DNA of 64,000 nucleotides from Paenibacillus sp. DMB5 (GCF_001517085.1 NZ_LRAC01000174.1:1-64000), one strand, 5' to 3'; positions 43,101 to 52,334 are shown, counted from the stretch's first letter. Notes: generated from the letters alone by a model not told the origin. Numbers and translations: made by a program.

Positions 43101-43690
43101 GACTCCCTCCTGTAGCGGATGACCAGGCCCGAAAACAAGTCGATCAGAAAATGGCAAAGAATCGGCGCCCACAATGTTCCTGTGTGAATGTAAATATAAC
43201 CAAGCCCGTAGCTGCTGAGGAATACCCACCCGGTCGGAATCCAGTGGCGGAGATAGCGGACGTGAATAACCGCAAATAAAATGCTGGTCCAGTAAGGGCC
43301 GAAAGCGTGCTGAATGGCACCGCGGAACAGCAGCTCCTCGCACACCGCAACCATCGCCGCAATGATAATAATATGCCAGAACGGGCGACGGCCGAACAGG
43401 AGCTCATTTATGCCTCCGTCATCCATGCTGTCCTGAGGTACAATATGTGTTAACAAAAAATCCACAACCAGCATAATGCCAGCCAGACCAAGGCCCCAAA
43501 GCAAAAATTGTGCGCTGTCAGGAAAATTTAATATGTCAATGGGATTTCTTTTCTGCAATAATATCCATATCAGACCGATAAATAAAGTAAGGCCCTGTGT
43601 TATATAGAGATTTAGCAGAAGCAGCTTGTCTGTCAGCTGCTGCGGGTCAGCCTTTTTGATCTTGATGTTGCCTAATTTGAATTTTTTCAT
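43097..43690 (-). CDS. CPBP-family intramembrane metalloprotease
   Basis: CAAX/CPBP protease of 197 residues with several membrane helices. The catalytic motif EExxxR is CEELLFRGAIQHA, the second motif FAVIHV (with its His) and the last HFLIDL are present. In Gram-positives such proteins serve in bacteriocin immunity or membrane protein processing, but the actual substrate is unknown. It is the first gene of the cassette with the tail-anchored protein and the phosphoesterase. It is divergent from the 43757 gene. Confidence 0.88.
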   Translation of the reverse strand: MKKFKLGNIKIKKADPQQLTDKLLLLNLYITQGLTLFIGLIWILLQKRNPIDILNFPDSAQFLLWGLGLAGIMLVVDFLLTHIVPQDSMDDGGINELLFGRRPFWHIIIIAAMVAVCEELLFRGAIQHAFGPYWTSILFAVIHVRYLRHWIPTGWVFLSSYGLGYIYIHTGTLWAPILCHFLIDLFSGLVIRYRRES

Positions 43691-43756
43691 CGTAACCTGC
43701 CTGTTCTAATTTGTTTTTACATAAGATAATTTCCCCAGAAGAAGGAGCACTAAATT

Positions 43757-44665
43757 ATGAATAGCCGTAACTCCCGCACTCAAATGTTATACACACTGGG
43801 CTTTCTATTTTTCCTGATCTGCGCATTTGCCGCATTTTTTACGGGAGTGAAGGTTGGGGCTGACAAGACTGAGGCGAAATATGCCCACCTGACCGATGCT
43901 GAAGGGGCTTTGGAGGAATTCTCCGGGTCGTACCAGCAGCAGGATCTTGTTGCTTTCTATCATAACGTATTTTTGCCTTACCGGGAATTCAAGCGGAATT
44001 GGAATAACGAAGTGGATAATCTGGCACGCAGCACAGATGCCCGCACGAACGCGGCAACGCTGAAGAATCTAAGCCTCCTGGCTGACAAGCAATACGACAA
44101 GGTCAGTAAGGATTCCCTGTTTACCAGTTCACCGCTGCTGTCACAATCCCAGCTCAATATTCTTAAAAGCCTGACGCTCTTCTCACAGGCTTCGAGCAAG
44201 GTGACCGCAGGCACCTCCGGTTCTGAAACCGCCAAGGCGCTGAAGAATGATAATTTTACGGCAAGTGCCATCAAATTCGGGCTGCTGGGGCAAAAGGACT
44301 TCTATGATTCCATGCTTAAATGGGGTTCCAAAACCAGCAGCAGCATACCTGCAGAGACAGGGACGATTAAGACGCTCTCCTTTGTGGCCTGGAAAAAGAT
44401 GCCACTGTTGCTCAAGAATTCGACTGTCGCGAATATCATGCTGAACCGCAAAATCTACGGTGCCTACGATCCGCAGGATATTACAGCCAAGATTGATGAT
44501 ATGATCTATTCCGGCACTGCCAGCTCACTCAGCCTGAAGGATGTCCAGTCCTCCATCACGCTGCTTATCTCTACTGGAGCTGTGCAGGAGCAGGACTTCA
44601 TGAAGTGGCGCGAGCAGTATTACGGGAAAGAAGTTATGCCGCAGCTTCCGTTCTTTTATGAGTAG
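43757..44665 (+). CDS. Uncharacterised signal-anchored protein
   Basis: I do not recognise this 302-residue protein. An N-terminal membrane helix spans about residues 11-31 (YTLGFLFFLICAFAAFFTG). The rest is predicted outside: a helical region with many polar residues (DNLARSTDARTNAATLKNL) and few cysteines. GAAGGAGC lies ahead of the ATG. The frame is intact and neighbours are the divergent CAAX cassette and the serA T-box. It ends 70 bases before the T-box promoter. Confidence 0.65.
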   Translation: MNSRNSRTQMLYTLGFLFFLICAFAAFFTGVKVGADKTEAKYAHLTDAEGALEEFSGSYQQQDLVAFYHNVFLPYREFKRNWNNEVDNLARSTDARTNAATLKNLSLLADKQYDKVSKDSLFTSSPLLSQSQLNILKSLTLFSQASSKVTAGTSGSETAKALKNDNFTASAIKFGLLGQKDFYDSMLKWGSKTSSSIPAETGTIKTLSFVAWKKMPLLLKNSTVANIMLNRKIYGAYDPQDITAKIDDMIYSGTASSLSLKDVQSSITLLISTGAVQEQDFMKWREQYYGKEVMPQLPFFYE

Positions 44666-44731
44666 AGCCAGCTATTGCATCATAACGAAAAATAATGCTT
44701 ACTTCAAGGCAGTCCAGGCAGAATAAGCCTA

Positions 44732-44760
44732 TTGACACAGCTGGCATCACCATGTTACAT
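44732..44760 (+). promoter_or_regulatory. Promoter of the serA T-box transcript
   Basis: TTGACA (44732-44737) and TTACAT (44755-44760) are spaced by 17 bases, immediately upstream of the T-box leader. Confidence 0.65.
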
Positions 44761-44782
44761 TATGAAAAATTAATCAAGCAAA

Positions 44783-45037
44783 ACCGATGAAGGAACAAAG
44801 ATTCTGAATGTCTACAGAGAGCCGGTGGGTGGTGCAAACCGGTGGCGGACAGTGTTCTTTAGCGCTCCCGAGATATTGTATCGAACGAATAGTAGATGCA
44901 ATCGGATCATCTCCGTTATCAGTGTGGCCTTTTCGGCCAATGAGGCTGCTTCCTTAACAGTTGCAGTGAATTAGGGTGGTACCACGACAACTCTCGTCCC
45001 TTACTACGGCAGTAGTATGGGGTTGGGAGTTTTTTTG
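44783..45037 (+). promoter_or_regulatory. T-box riboswitch upstream of serA
   Basis: tRNA-sensing leader. Stem I can be closed by CCGAT/ATCGG and TCTAC/GTAGA and carries the AGAGAG element. The conserved T-box AGGGTGGTACCACG is at 44973-44986. It is followed by a terminator: CTCTCGTCCC with an inner TACTAC/GTAGTA stem and eight T residues (44988-45037). Uncharged tRNA would favour the antiterminator. The downstream gene makes a serine precursor, so tRNA-Ser is the likely ligand; I could not fix the specifier triplet. The 208 bases from here to serA hold no gene that I can see. Confidence 0.92.
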
Positions 45038-45245
45038 TTACCCGGATTCATTACAATTGGTCTAAAAGGCCCATATCCTGCATTACACGTACAGCTGTAT
45101 CCTTTCTCTTTTATGCGACAGCGCGTTGCCCCGTTATTTCGGCAATGTTTGCCAGTCTGTTTGACCGCTTCCGGTACTGCGGGTGCCTTTCGAGGGCATC
45201 CTTAGGCATATTAAGCTTTTTAACTTTTAAGGGGGATAAGAAACC

Positions 45246-46838
45246 ATGTTTAAAGTATTAGTGTCGGATCCGATCAGCGATTTGGGTATTCAGCAATTGA
45301 TGGACGCAAGCGATGTAGTTGTGGATAAGAAAACAGGACTGAGCGAAGACGAACTGATTGCCATCATCGGCGAATATGACGGCCTGCTTGTCCGCAGCCA
45401 GACAACGGTTACTGAGAAAATAATCGCTGCCGGCACCAACCTGAAAGTTATAGGCCGTGCCGGAGTCGGAGTTGACAACATCAAGCTGGAGGCGGCTACG
45501 CAGCGCGGTGTCGTAGTTATTAATGCTCCGGACGGAAACACCATCACTACCTGTGAGCATGCCTTTGCCATGATGATGGCGCTGGCCCGCCACATTCCGC
45601 AGGCTTACGCCAAAACCATCAACGGTGTGTGGGACCGTAAAACGTTCCTTGGCGTTGAGCTGCGCGGCAAGACACTCGGTGTACTCGGCATGGGCCGGAT
45701 CGGCAGCGAGGTAGCCAAGCGCGCCAAAGCATTCGGTATGAGCATTCTTGCCTATGACCCGTTCCTGACAGCTGACCGTGCTGAGAAGCTGGAAGTGAAG
45801 CTGGCTTCGGTGGATGACATCGTGCGAGGAGCCGACTTCATTACTGTACACACACCGTTGACACCTGAAACACGCCACATGATCTCCCGCCCGCAGTTCG
45901 AAGTTATGAAAAAGGGCATGCGCATCGTTAACTGTGCCCGCGGCGGTGTTATTGATGAAATGGCGCTGGTTGAAGCGATCGACAGCGGCATCGTTGCCGG
46001 AGCAGCCTTTGACGTATTCGAGAAGGAGCCGCCGCAGGCTGACCACCCGTTCCTGTCGCATCCGAAGATCATTGTCACTCCGCATCTCGGTGCCTCGACC
46101 GTTGAAGCCCAGGAGAACGTCGCAATTGACGTATCGGAGCAGGTTCTTCATATCCTACGCAACGAGCCGTTCATCAACGCCGTCAACATCCCGCCGGTTG
46201 CTCCAAGCGTAATGAACAAGCTTCAGCCGTACTTCACGCTCGGCGAGAAGCTGGGAAGCTTCGCAACACAGCTTACCCACGGTGCAATCAGTGAAATCAA
46301 CGTTGAGTATGCCGGAGACCTCTCCGATGTGGATACTCAGCCGCTGACCCGCTATATCGTCAAAGGTGTGCTGTCCCGCCACTTCGCAGGCGATGTAAAT
46401 ATCGTCAACTCGATGCACCTGGCCAAAACCCGTGACGTGAACGTTGTCGTGACGAAATCACCTAAGACCAAGGGCTTCACGAACCTGATTACCGTTACAC
46501 TGAAGGCAGATCCGGATGAAGTGCGTCTGGTAGCCGGTACGCTGCTGCAGGGCTACGGTGAACGTATCGTCCAGGTGAACAACTTCCCGGTTGATATTGC
46601 GCCGGAAGGTAACCAGATTCTCATCTCCCACAACGATAAGCCGGGGATCATCGGTCTCGTCGGAACCTTGCTCGGTGAAAATGACGTCAACATCGCGTCC
46701 ATGCAGGTAGGCCGTAAAATTGTCGGCGGAGCAGCGATCATGCTGCTTACTGTGGATAAAGCGGTGCCTCAGGATGTGCTGGTGAAGCTTGCCGGACTTC
46801 CGGAAATCAATACTGCGGAAGAAGTTATTCTGCTGTAG
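45246..46838 (+). CDS. serA: D-3-phosphoglycerate dehydrogenase
   Basis: First enzyme of serine synthesis, oxidising 3-phosphoglycerate to 3-phosphohydroxypyruvate. The 530-residue long form has the substrate domain (GRAGVGVDNIKLEAAT), the NAD-binding domain (GMGRIGSEVAKRAKAFGM), the catalytic Arg/Glu/His region (NCARGGVIDEMAL, PHLGASTVEAQENVA), an intermediate ASB domain and a C-terminal ACT domain (HNDKPGIIGLVGTLL), likely the site of serine feedback. AAGGGGGATA precedes the ATG. Transcription is controlled by the T-box. Confidence 0.97.
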   Translation: MFKVLVSDPISDLGIQQLMDASDVVVDKKTGLSEDELIAIIGEYDGLLVRSQTTVTEKIIAAGTNLKVIGRAGVGVDNIKLEAATQRGVVVINAPDGNTITTCEHAFAMMMALARHIPQAYAKTINGVWDRKTFLGVELRGKTLGVLGMGRIGSEVAKRAKAFGMSILAYDPFLTADRAEKLEVKLASVDDIVRGADFITVHTPLTPETRHMISRPQFEVMKKGMRIVNCARGGVIDEMALVEAIDSGIVAGAAFDVFEKEPPQADHPFLSHPKIIVTPHLGASTVEAQENVAIDVSEQVLHILRNEPFINAVNIPPVAPSVMNKLQPYFTLGEKLGSFATQLTHGAISEINVEYAGDLSDVDTQPLTRYIVKGVLSRHFAGDVNIVNSMHLAKTRDVNVVVTKSPKTKGFTNLITVTLKADPDEVRLVAGTLLQGYGERIVQVNNFPVDIAPEGNQILISHNDKPGIIGLVGTLLGENDVNIASMQVGRKIVGGAAIMLLTVDKAVPQDVLVKLAGLPEINTAEEVILL

Positions 46839-46858
46839 AAACAGCTCCTGTAAATAAA

Positions 46859-46912
46859 TAATGCCCGTCCGGAACGCGCTCATGGCAGCGCTGCTCCGGA
46901 CGGGCATTTTCC
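46859..46912. terminator. Bidirectional terminator after serA
   Basis: ATGCCCGTCCGGA and its complement form a 13-bp outer stem around a second GCGC-rich stem; TTTTCC follows on the plus strand and the SDR gene ends just beyond it. Confidence 0.85.
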
Positions 46913-46934
46913 ATTCAATTGGGTGCTTCCGATG

Positions 46935-47773
46935 TTAAACCATCCGGAAGACAGGTACTTTGCGCCCGTCCGAATCTGTGAAGCCGTACTTCTCTGCAAG
47001 CGCCCCGACCTGCTGCGGGATTCCCGATAGGGCCAGCTTCCCGCCATCCTGCGCCAGCGCAGCTGCCGCCCGGCCGATATACGCCGTAGATTCAGTATCC
47101 TTAAGCGCCTCCACCTCCTGCCAGTGCTCTTCATCCGTACCGAACTCTGCCAATACAAGCTCGGTCCGCATCCATCCCGGTGACAGCGGTATAACCGCAA
47201 TCCCGTCTGCAGCAAGCTCTACGGACAAACCGTAAGCCATACGGTTCAGCGCATTTTTGGCCAGGTCATAATAGAAATTCCCCGTATATTTATCCCTGTC
47301 CCAGAATGTCGTATGGATAATCAGCCCGCCGCTGTCCTTAGTCTTGCGCATCAGCGGAACCGCATAATAATTTGTCATCAGCTGCGCCCTGACTCCTGCT
47401 TCAAACATATTGTCCCAGTGCGCCGGCGGCTGCTCCCAGAACGGTTCCAGGCCAATCGGCAGTGTATTTCCGCCCCAGACATTATTAACCAGGATATCAA
47501 GTCTGCCTTTTTCCTCGGCAATCTGCCGGATTGCCTTCTCCGTCTCCTGATCATTTGTATGGTCGCAGCGGATTGCGGCGGCTTCACCGCCGGTCTCCAG
47601 AATCTCTTGGCAGACCGTATCTAATGTCCCCTTAACTTGTCCGGCCTGCTGTGGTCCCGTGCTTCTGCCGGTGATATAAACAAATGCTCCCGCGCGGCCA
47701 GCTCGATGGCAATCCCCCTCCCCGCCCCTCTGCTGCCTCCGGTAACCAGTGCCACTTTTCCTTGCAGTGTCAT
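46935..47773 (-). pseudogene. Short-chain dehydrogenase/reductase, interrupted by a one-base loss
   Basis: SDR-family oxidoreductase; restoring one base yields about 279 residues. The N-terminus has the cofactor loop VTGGSRGAGRGIA, followed in the corrected frame by GRLDILVNNVWGG and, in the remaining frame, by the catalytic Tyr-x-x-x-Lys (YYDLAKNALN) and PLSPGWMRTEL. The frames part near 47691-47696, where one base of the GCC GCx GCG repeat is missing. The ATG at 47773 follows GAGGAGCAGG. The gene is divergent from a WYL regulator, the likely controller. The substrate is unknown. The break is probably a sequence error. Confidence 0.82.
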
Positions 47774-47860
47774 CTTGAATCCTGCTCCTCTCCGGTTATC
47801 GTTCATAATATGCACTTCCCTGCTGTCTTTAATCATTATAACCGGTATATATGACACCAA

Positions 47861-47889
47861 TTGACATATATAAATGATACACTTGTAAT
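47861..47889 (+). promoter_or_regulatory. Promoter and inverted repeat of the WYL regulator gene
   Basis: TTGACA (47861-47866) and TGTAAT (47884-47889) are 17 bases apart. An inverted repeat TGATACA (47875-47881) and TGTATCA (47903-47909) straddles the -10 region, a possible operator for the WYL protein between the divergent genes. Confidence 0.55.
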
Positions 47890-47931
47890 AAACTATACAA
47901 TATGTATCAAAGTTAAGGAGAGGAGAACAAA

Positions 47932-48924
47932 ATGAGGGCAGACCGTTTATTATCCATACTGCTTCTGATGCAGGCCCGCGGCAAGATAAGCACACGAGAG
48001 CTGGCCGAGCTGCTTGAGGTTTCCGAAAGGACTGTTATGCGTGACATGGAGGCGCTTAGTGCATCAGGTATTCCAGTCATAGCTGAAAGAGGCCGGGACG
48101 GCGGCTGGATGCTGCCCCAAGGCTACAGAACCACGCTAACAGGCATGAAGCCCCGGGAGATCGGCTCGCTGCTTCTGACGGCGGACACCGCTGTCCTGGA
48201 GGCGCTGGGGATTCAGGAGGACTTTTCTTCTGCAGTCCGTAAGCTGGAAGCAGCTGCAGCAGCCAAGCCGCAGGATTCTCCGCTCCAGCTTCTGACTCAG
48301 CGCATCCATATTGACGGTGCAGGCTGGCACCCTTCCGGCGAAGCTTACCCTTACCTCCCCCTGCTGCAGGAAGCGGTATGGACAGACCACAAGGTATTAA
48401 TGGTCTACAGTAATAACGCCGAGCACAAAGAGCGGCTGATCGCCCCCCTTGGACTGGTAGCCAAGCGGGGCGTCTGGTATGTCGCTGCAGAATCCGGCGG
48501 TGAAATGCGAACCTACAGAGTCTCGCGGATCATGAGGGCCGAAATAACCAATGAAACCTTTACCCGCCCGCCGGGGTTTGATTTGGCAAGCTATTGGGAG
48601 CATTCCACAGCTTCATTTAAGGCAGCACTGCCCCGTTATCCTGTCTCCCTGCTGCTCAGCAGCTCGGGACTGCATTCGCTTCAACAGGAGCGGTACACAA
48701 CCATTCTATCCACCCGGCAATCGGCCAGAGAAGACTGGCTGGAGGCTCAGGCGGAGTTCCATACCCTAGAATCTGCCTGTAAAATCATATTGTCTTTGGG
48801 ACAGGAGGCTGTGGTAACCGAGCCGCAGGAGCTGGTAATCAGCCTGAGGACCGCTTTGCGGGAAACTTCTGCTTTATATGAAGAAATGGCCCGTTATTCC
48901 ACTTCTGCCGGAAACGGGATTTGA
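47932..48924 (+). CDS. WYL-domain transcriptional regulator
   Basis: A 330-residue regulator. The N-terminal winged helix (LLSILLLMQARGKISTRELAELLEVSERTVMRDMEAL) is followed by a WYL domain (segment KHKVLMVYSN and PLGLVAKRGVWYVAAESGGEMRTYRVSRI) that in this family senses ligands such as nucleic acid or small molecules, and by a C-terminal extension. AAGGAGAGGAG precedes the ATG. It is divergent from the SDR gene with an inverted repeat between, so it likely controls that gene and itself. The ligand is unknown. Confidence 0.9.
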   Translation: MRADRLLSILLLMQARGKISTRELAELLEVSERTVMRDMEALSASGIPVIAERGRDGGWMLPQGYRTTLTGMKPREIGSLLLTADTAVLEALGIQEDFSSAVRKLEAAAAAKPQDSPLQLLTQRIHIDGAGWHPSGEAYPYLPLLQEAVWTDHKVLMVYSNNAEHKERLIAPLGLVAKRGVWYVAAESGGEMRTYRVSRIMRAEITNETFTRPPGFDLASYWEHSTASFKAALPRYPVSLLLSSSGLHSLQQERYTTILSTRQSAREDWLEAQAEFHTLESACKIILSLGQEAVVTEPQELVISLRTALRETSALYEEMARYSTSAGNGI

Positions 48925-49015
48925 TGTTTTATGTCAGTTTTTACAATAGACTGTTCCCCCGTCAATCACCTATACTATACCAATACACACCATTTTTTTT
49001 AGGGGGAACATTATT

Positions 49016-50266
49016 ATGGATTGGATGACCAAGCTTCCGTTAAAACAGAGAATTGTAGCCGGCTGTTATCTTGTCGCCGCATTGTTCGCTGTTCCGGTAT
49101 TGATTACGATGGTAGTTATGGGCAAACTCATTCTCGGCATCATTCTCATTGCAGCGCTTGCAGGTCTGACTTATCCCCTTGCGCGCTTCATCGAGAGAAC
49201 GCTTACATCTTCTTTTGACGAGTTCTCCAATGTCACCCACACCATTGCCAAAGGCGATTTTACAAGCCGGGCTGATGAGAGCGGATCAATGGGTGAGGTC
49301 AGCCGCTCCTTCAACATCATGATCGACAAGCTCAAGAAAATTTTGACCGAAGCCTCACAAATTACCCGGCACGTTATGGATGCCAGCAGAGGGATCGAAG
49401 ACAAAAACCACAGCCTCAAAATAGTAATGGCCCAGGTTGCCTCCTCCTCAAATGAACTTGCTGTCGGTGCCAATGAAATCTCTGCAGATATCGCGGACAT
49501 GACAGAATCGATTAAAGATATTGAGACAAAGGTAGCCAATTATACACATTCCACCAAAGAAATGAATAAACGCTCTATACATACGCTTGAACTGGTAGAA
49601 CAAGGACGGCTGTCGGTAGATACCCAGGCTGAAGGCATGCGCAAAAATATCGAGGCTACGGGCAAGGTTGCCGGTACCATTGAGGCCCTCTCACAGAACG
49701 CCCGCGGGATTTCCTTGATTGCCAAGTCCATTACTGAGATCGCCGAGCAGACTAACCTTCTGTCGCTGAATGCTTCAATTGAGGCAGCACGCGCTGGTGA
49801 GCACGGCCGCGGTTTTGCCGTTGTGGCCCAGGAGGTTCGTAAGCTTGCCGAAGAATCCACCGCTTCTACCAAAGAAGTATTCAGCCTGATCCGCAGCATT
49901 GAATCCGATATCAAGCAGGCCGTAGAGAATATCGCCATCAATGAAGAGGTTGTACAGGTTCAGAATGAGCTGATCGTAGAGACAGCCCACATTTTCTCGC
50001 AGATTGTACAGAGCGTGCAATACATAACTGAGCAGATTGCTTCCTTCTCCCAGGAAAGTGACCTGATGCTGGAAAGCGCACTTAAAATATCCAGCGCCAT
50101 CGAAAACATATCCGCAATTACCCAGCAGACCGCAGCCGGCACCGAGGAAGTATCTGCTGCAATGAATGAACAGATCAACGCCCTGCAATCCGTCGCCGAT
50201 GAAACCGACAAAATGACGCAAGCTGTATTCCAGCTGCAAAAAACCATTCATATTTTCAAATTCTAA
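49016..50266 (+). CDS. Methyl-accepting chemotaxis protein without an external sensor domain
   Basis: A 416-residue chemoreceptor-like protein. Two membrane helices (about 14-35 and 38-58) are separated by only a few residues, so no extracellular sensory domain exists. A HAMP segment follows (FSNVTHTIAKGDF), then the long signalling coiled coil with the hairpin tip EQTNLLSLNASIEAARAGEHGRGFAVVAQEVRKLAE. Input must come from the membrane, the cytoplasm or a partner. AGGGGGAACA precedes the ATG. A strong terminator follows. It is directly upstream of the c-di-GMP-controlled operon, in a separate transcript. Confidence 0.92.
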   Translation: MDWMTKLPLKQRIVAGCYLVAALFAVPVLITMVVMGKLILGIILIAALAGLTYPLARFIERTLTSSFDEFSNVTHTIAKGDFTSRADESGSMGEVSRSFNIMIDKLKKILTEASQITRHVMDASRGIEDKNHSLKIVMAQVASSSNELAVGANEISADIADMTESIKDIETKVANYTHSTKEMNKRSIHTLELVEQGRLSVDTQAEGMRKNIEATGKVAGTIEALSQNARGISLIAKSITEIAEQTNLLSLNASIEAARAGEHGRGFAVVAQEVRKLAEESTASTKEVFSLIRSIESDIKQAVENIAINEEVVQVQNELIVETAHIFSQIVQSVQYITEQIASFSQESDLMLESALKISSAIENISAITQQTAAGTEEVSAAMNEQINALQSVADETDKMTQAVFQLQKTIHIFKF

Positions 50267-50290
50267 ATATTTGGTTCTCAGGCCCTAAGG

Positions 50291-50320
50291 CTGCCGCTCA
50301 CACAGAGCGGCAGTTTTTTT
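50291..50320 (+). terminator. Terminator of the MCP-like gene
   Basis: CTGCCGCTC (50291-50299) and its complement (50305-50313) with a 5-base loop, followed by seven T residues. Confidence 0.93.
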
Positions 50321-50391
50321 GGGATGTGCTCTCAGGTTTCACCAAATCGTTCTGCAATTCGTCAAATTTCGAATCTTTCTGCATTATTGTA

Positions 50392-50419
50392 TTGACAATG
50401 ATAGAGTTAAAAATATATT
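50392..50419 (+). promoter_or_regulatory. Promoter of the riboswitch-controlled operon
   Basis: TTGACA (50392-50397) and TATATT (50414-50419) with 16-base spacing, about 50 bases ahead of the aptamer. Confidence 0.6.
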
Positions 50420-50469
50420 GTAAAAGTAAAATTAACCAATGAAATATTATCCATTGGACCTAACTTTAT

Positions 50470-50622
50470 ATGGCAAAATTCTCCGAAAGGAAATGACGCA
50501 AAGCCATGGATCTACAGTCTCAGTTTCTGGGACCAGGATAGCCAGGTTGCAGCCGGGACGTAAGCACCATTACGTTCTGATCGGCTATACTTGCAACTGG
50601 CCTGTGCTCATTTGAGTACAGG
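50470..50622 (+). promoter_or_regulatory. Cyclic-di-GMP-I (GEMM) riboswitch with alternative-pairing platform
   Basis: Aptamer: GGCAAA (50472-50477), a stem capped by a GAAA tetraloop, then GACGCAAAGCC (50495-50505) and a second stem ending GGATAGCCAGGTTGC (50536-50550). These are the conserved blocks of the GEMM class that binds c-di-GMP. Platform: the aptamer's last arm GCCAGGTTGCA (50541-50551) can pair instead with TTGCAACTGGC (50591-50601), enclosing an ACGTAA/TTACGT hairpin. A further hairpin, CCTGT..ACAGG (50601-50622), is followed by a T-rich stretch. So ligand binding would exclude a competing structure. The downstream gene begins at 50678. Confidence 0.82.
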
Positions 50623-50677
50623 TATTCTATTGTCACTAGAGTCGCTAGAAAAATACACAACGGATAGGGTGGAGCAT

Positions 50678-52309
50678 TTGAAAACAGTCGCAGATTATAT
50701 GGCGGAGGCACTTCGCAGCCTCGGCGTAACACATTCCTTTGGTATTATCGGCAAATCTATTTGTCCTATAGCTCTTAAGATGGTTGATTACGGTATCGAA
50801 TTTATTCCGGGCAGACATGAGTCCAGCTCCGGCTTTGAAGCCGCCGGCTATGCACTCAAAACCGGAGGTCTCGGAGTCGCCTTCGGAACCTCGGGTCCCG
50901 GAGGAACGAATCTGCTTACTGCTGCAGCACATGCCAAGGCTAACAATCTTCCTGTCCTCTTTATTACAGGGCATCAGTCAATTAAAGAGCTCGGAATTCC
51001 GCAGTGCCAGGATTCCTCTTCTTATCTGGCTGATCTGGCAGATATGTTCAGACCCGCTACTCTGTTTAGCAAGCTGGTAGAGCGCGGTGATCATTTCAGC
51101 ACGATTTTCAATCATGCTATTTCTATTGCCCTCAGCGGCAAACGCGGTCCGGTGCATCTGTGCATTCCTTTTGATGTCCAGACAGAAATGCTGGAAGAAT
51201 GCCGTATTGTTATACCTGAACGCGAGCCGCTAGTCAGCATCGGCAATTTTGAGCGCGTAATTGCCGCAATCAACGAATCATCGCGTCCGCTCATTATTGC
51301 CGGCAAAGGCGTCAACCGTTCCGGCACCCACCAGGAGCTGGTGCAGCTGGCTGAAACCTTCAACATCCCTGTCGTTACCTCACCGGGAGGCAAAGGAGCC
51401 ATCGCCTGGGATCATCCGCTGTATCACGGTCCGGTCGGTGTGGGCGGCTGCAAGCACGGGGATGATCTGTTGAACAGCAGCGATCTGTATATCGTGCTCG
51501 GCTCACGCCTGAGTGATATGACAATCTGCAATCTCAAGGCGGAGAATCACCCTGCAATGCTGATCCAGTTTGATTCCGACCCTACCTTCGTCGGCAAAAT
51601 CCTGAATTCACCAACCATTTCTGTCAGCGGGGATCTTCGTGACAACCTCAGCTACTATCTGGAGAATATCGACAGGGATACTGTGGTCAGACACGAGATT
51701 ACTGTTGATGCCAATTACCGCGACGAATTGCCTGATCTGCCTAAACTTTCGATCGCTTCGGTCTTGAGCACTTTAAGCGATCAGATTCCTTATAACAGCT
51801 CGGTCTTTGTAGATGACGGCAGCCACGGCTTCCATGCCGTAAAATGGTATAACGTCAAGAAGCCGGGAAGCTTTATCTTTGATGCCTACTTCGCCTGCAT
51901 GGGCAATTCCATCGGCATGTCGATCGGAGCCAAGGCTGCCGCTCCCGACGAAACCGTGTTCTGCATCACCGGGGACGGCTGCTTCATGATGCTAGGAGCA
52001 GAGATTAACACTGCTGTGTGCAAGGAACTCCCGGTTATTTTTATTGTAGTTAATAACATGCAGCTGGATATGGCCCTCAAAGGTATGGAAAAGACGACCG
52101 GCAGAATTGACGGCACTCTCTTCGAGGTTCCGATGGATGCGGCGAAATTCGGTGAATCTCTCGGAGCTGTAGGCTATAAGTGCGAAACGGCTGAACAATT
52201 TGCTGCGGCTATAGATGCAGCGGTAGCTTCCAACAAGGTAGCAGTGATTGAACTGCTCACCGACCGTGACGAAATGCCTCCGACAGCGCACCGTGTATTG
52301 AATCTTTAA
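50678..52309 (+). CDS. Thiamine-diphosphate-dependent enzyme, acetolactate-synthase-like
   Basis: A 543-residue member of the ALS/pyruvate-oxidase/benzoylformate-decarboxylase superfamily. The catalytic glutamate is in the N-terminal PYR domain (PGRHESSSGFEAAGYA), the central domain is KGVNRSGTHQELVQLAE, and the diphosphate-Mg motif GDGCFMMLGAEINTAVCKELPVIFIVVNN is in the PP domain. The substrate cannot be read from sequence. The TTG start at 50678 is preceded by GGGTGGAG; the upstream frame lies in the leader. It heads a three-gene operon with a CMD-like protein and a STAS-like protein, under a c-di-GMP riboswitch. Confidence 0.88.
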   Translation: MKTVADYMAEALRSLGVTHSFGIIGKSICPIALKMVDYGIEFIPGRHESSSGFEAAGYALKTGGLGVAFGTSGPGGTNLLTAAAHAKANNLPVLFITGHQSIKELGIPQCQDSSSYLADLADMFRPATLFSKLVERGDHFSTIFNHAISIALSGKRGPVHLCIPFDVQTEMLEECRIVIPEREPLVSIGNFERVIAAINESSRPLIIAGKGVNRSGTHQELVQLAETFNIPVVTSPGGKGAIAWDHPLYHGPVGVGGCKHGDDLLNSSDLYIVLGSRLSDMTICNLKAENHPAMLIQFDSDPTFVGKILNSPTISVSGDLRDNLSYYLENIDRDTVVRHEITVDANYRDELPDLPKLSIASVLSTLSDQIPYNSSVFVDDGSHGFHAVKWYNVKKPGSFIFDAYFACMGNSIGMSIGAKAAAPDETVFCITGDGCFMMLGAEINTAVCKELPVIFIVVNNMQLDMALKGMEKTTGRIDGTLFEVPMDAAKFGESLGAVGYKCETAEQFAAAIDAAVASNKVAVIELLTDRDEMPPTAHRVLNL

Positions 52310-52334
52310 TTAACATCATTCAGGGGGTTTTTAC

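Noticed and set aside
45258..46151. Minus-strand frame opposite serA
   Set aside because: Shadow of serA.
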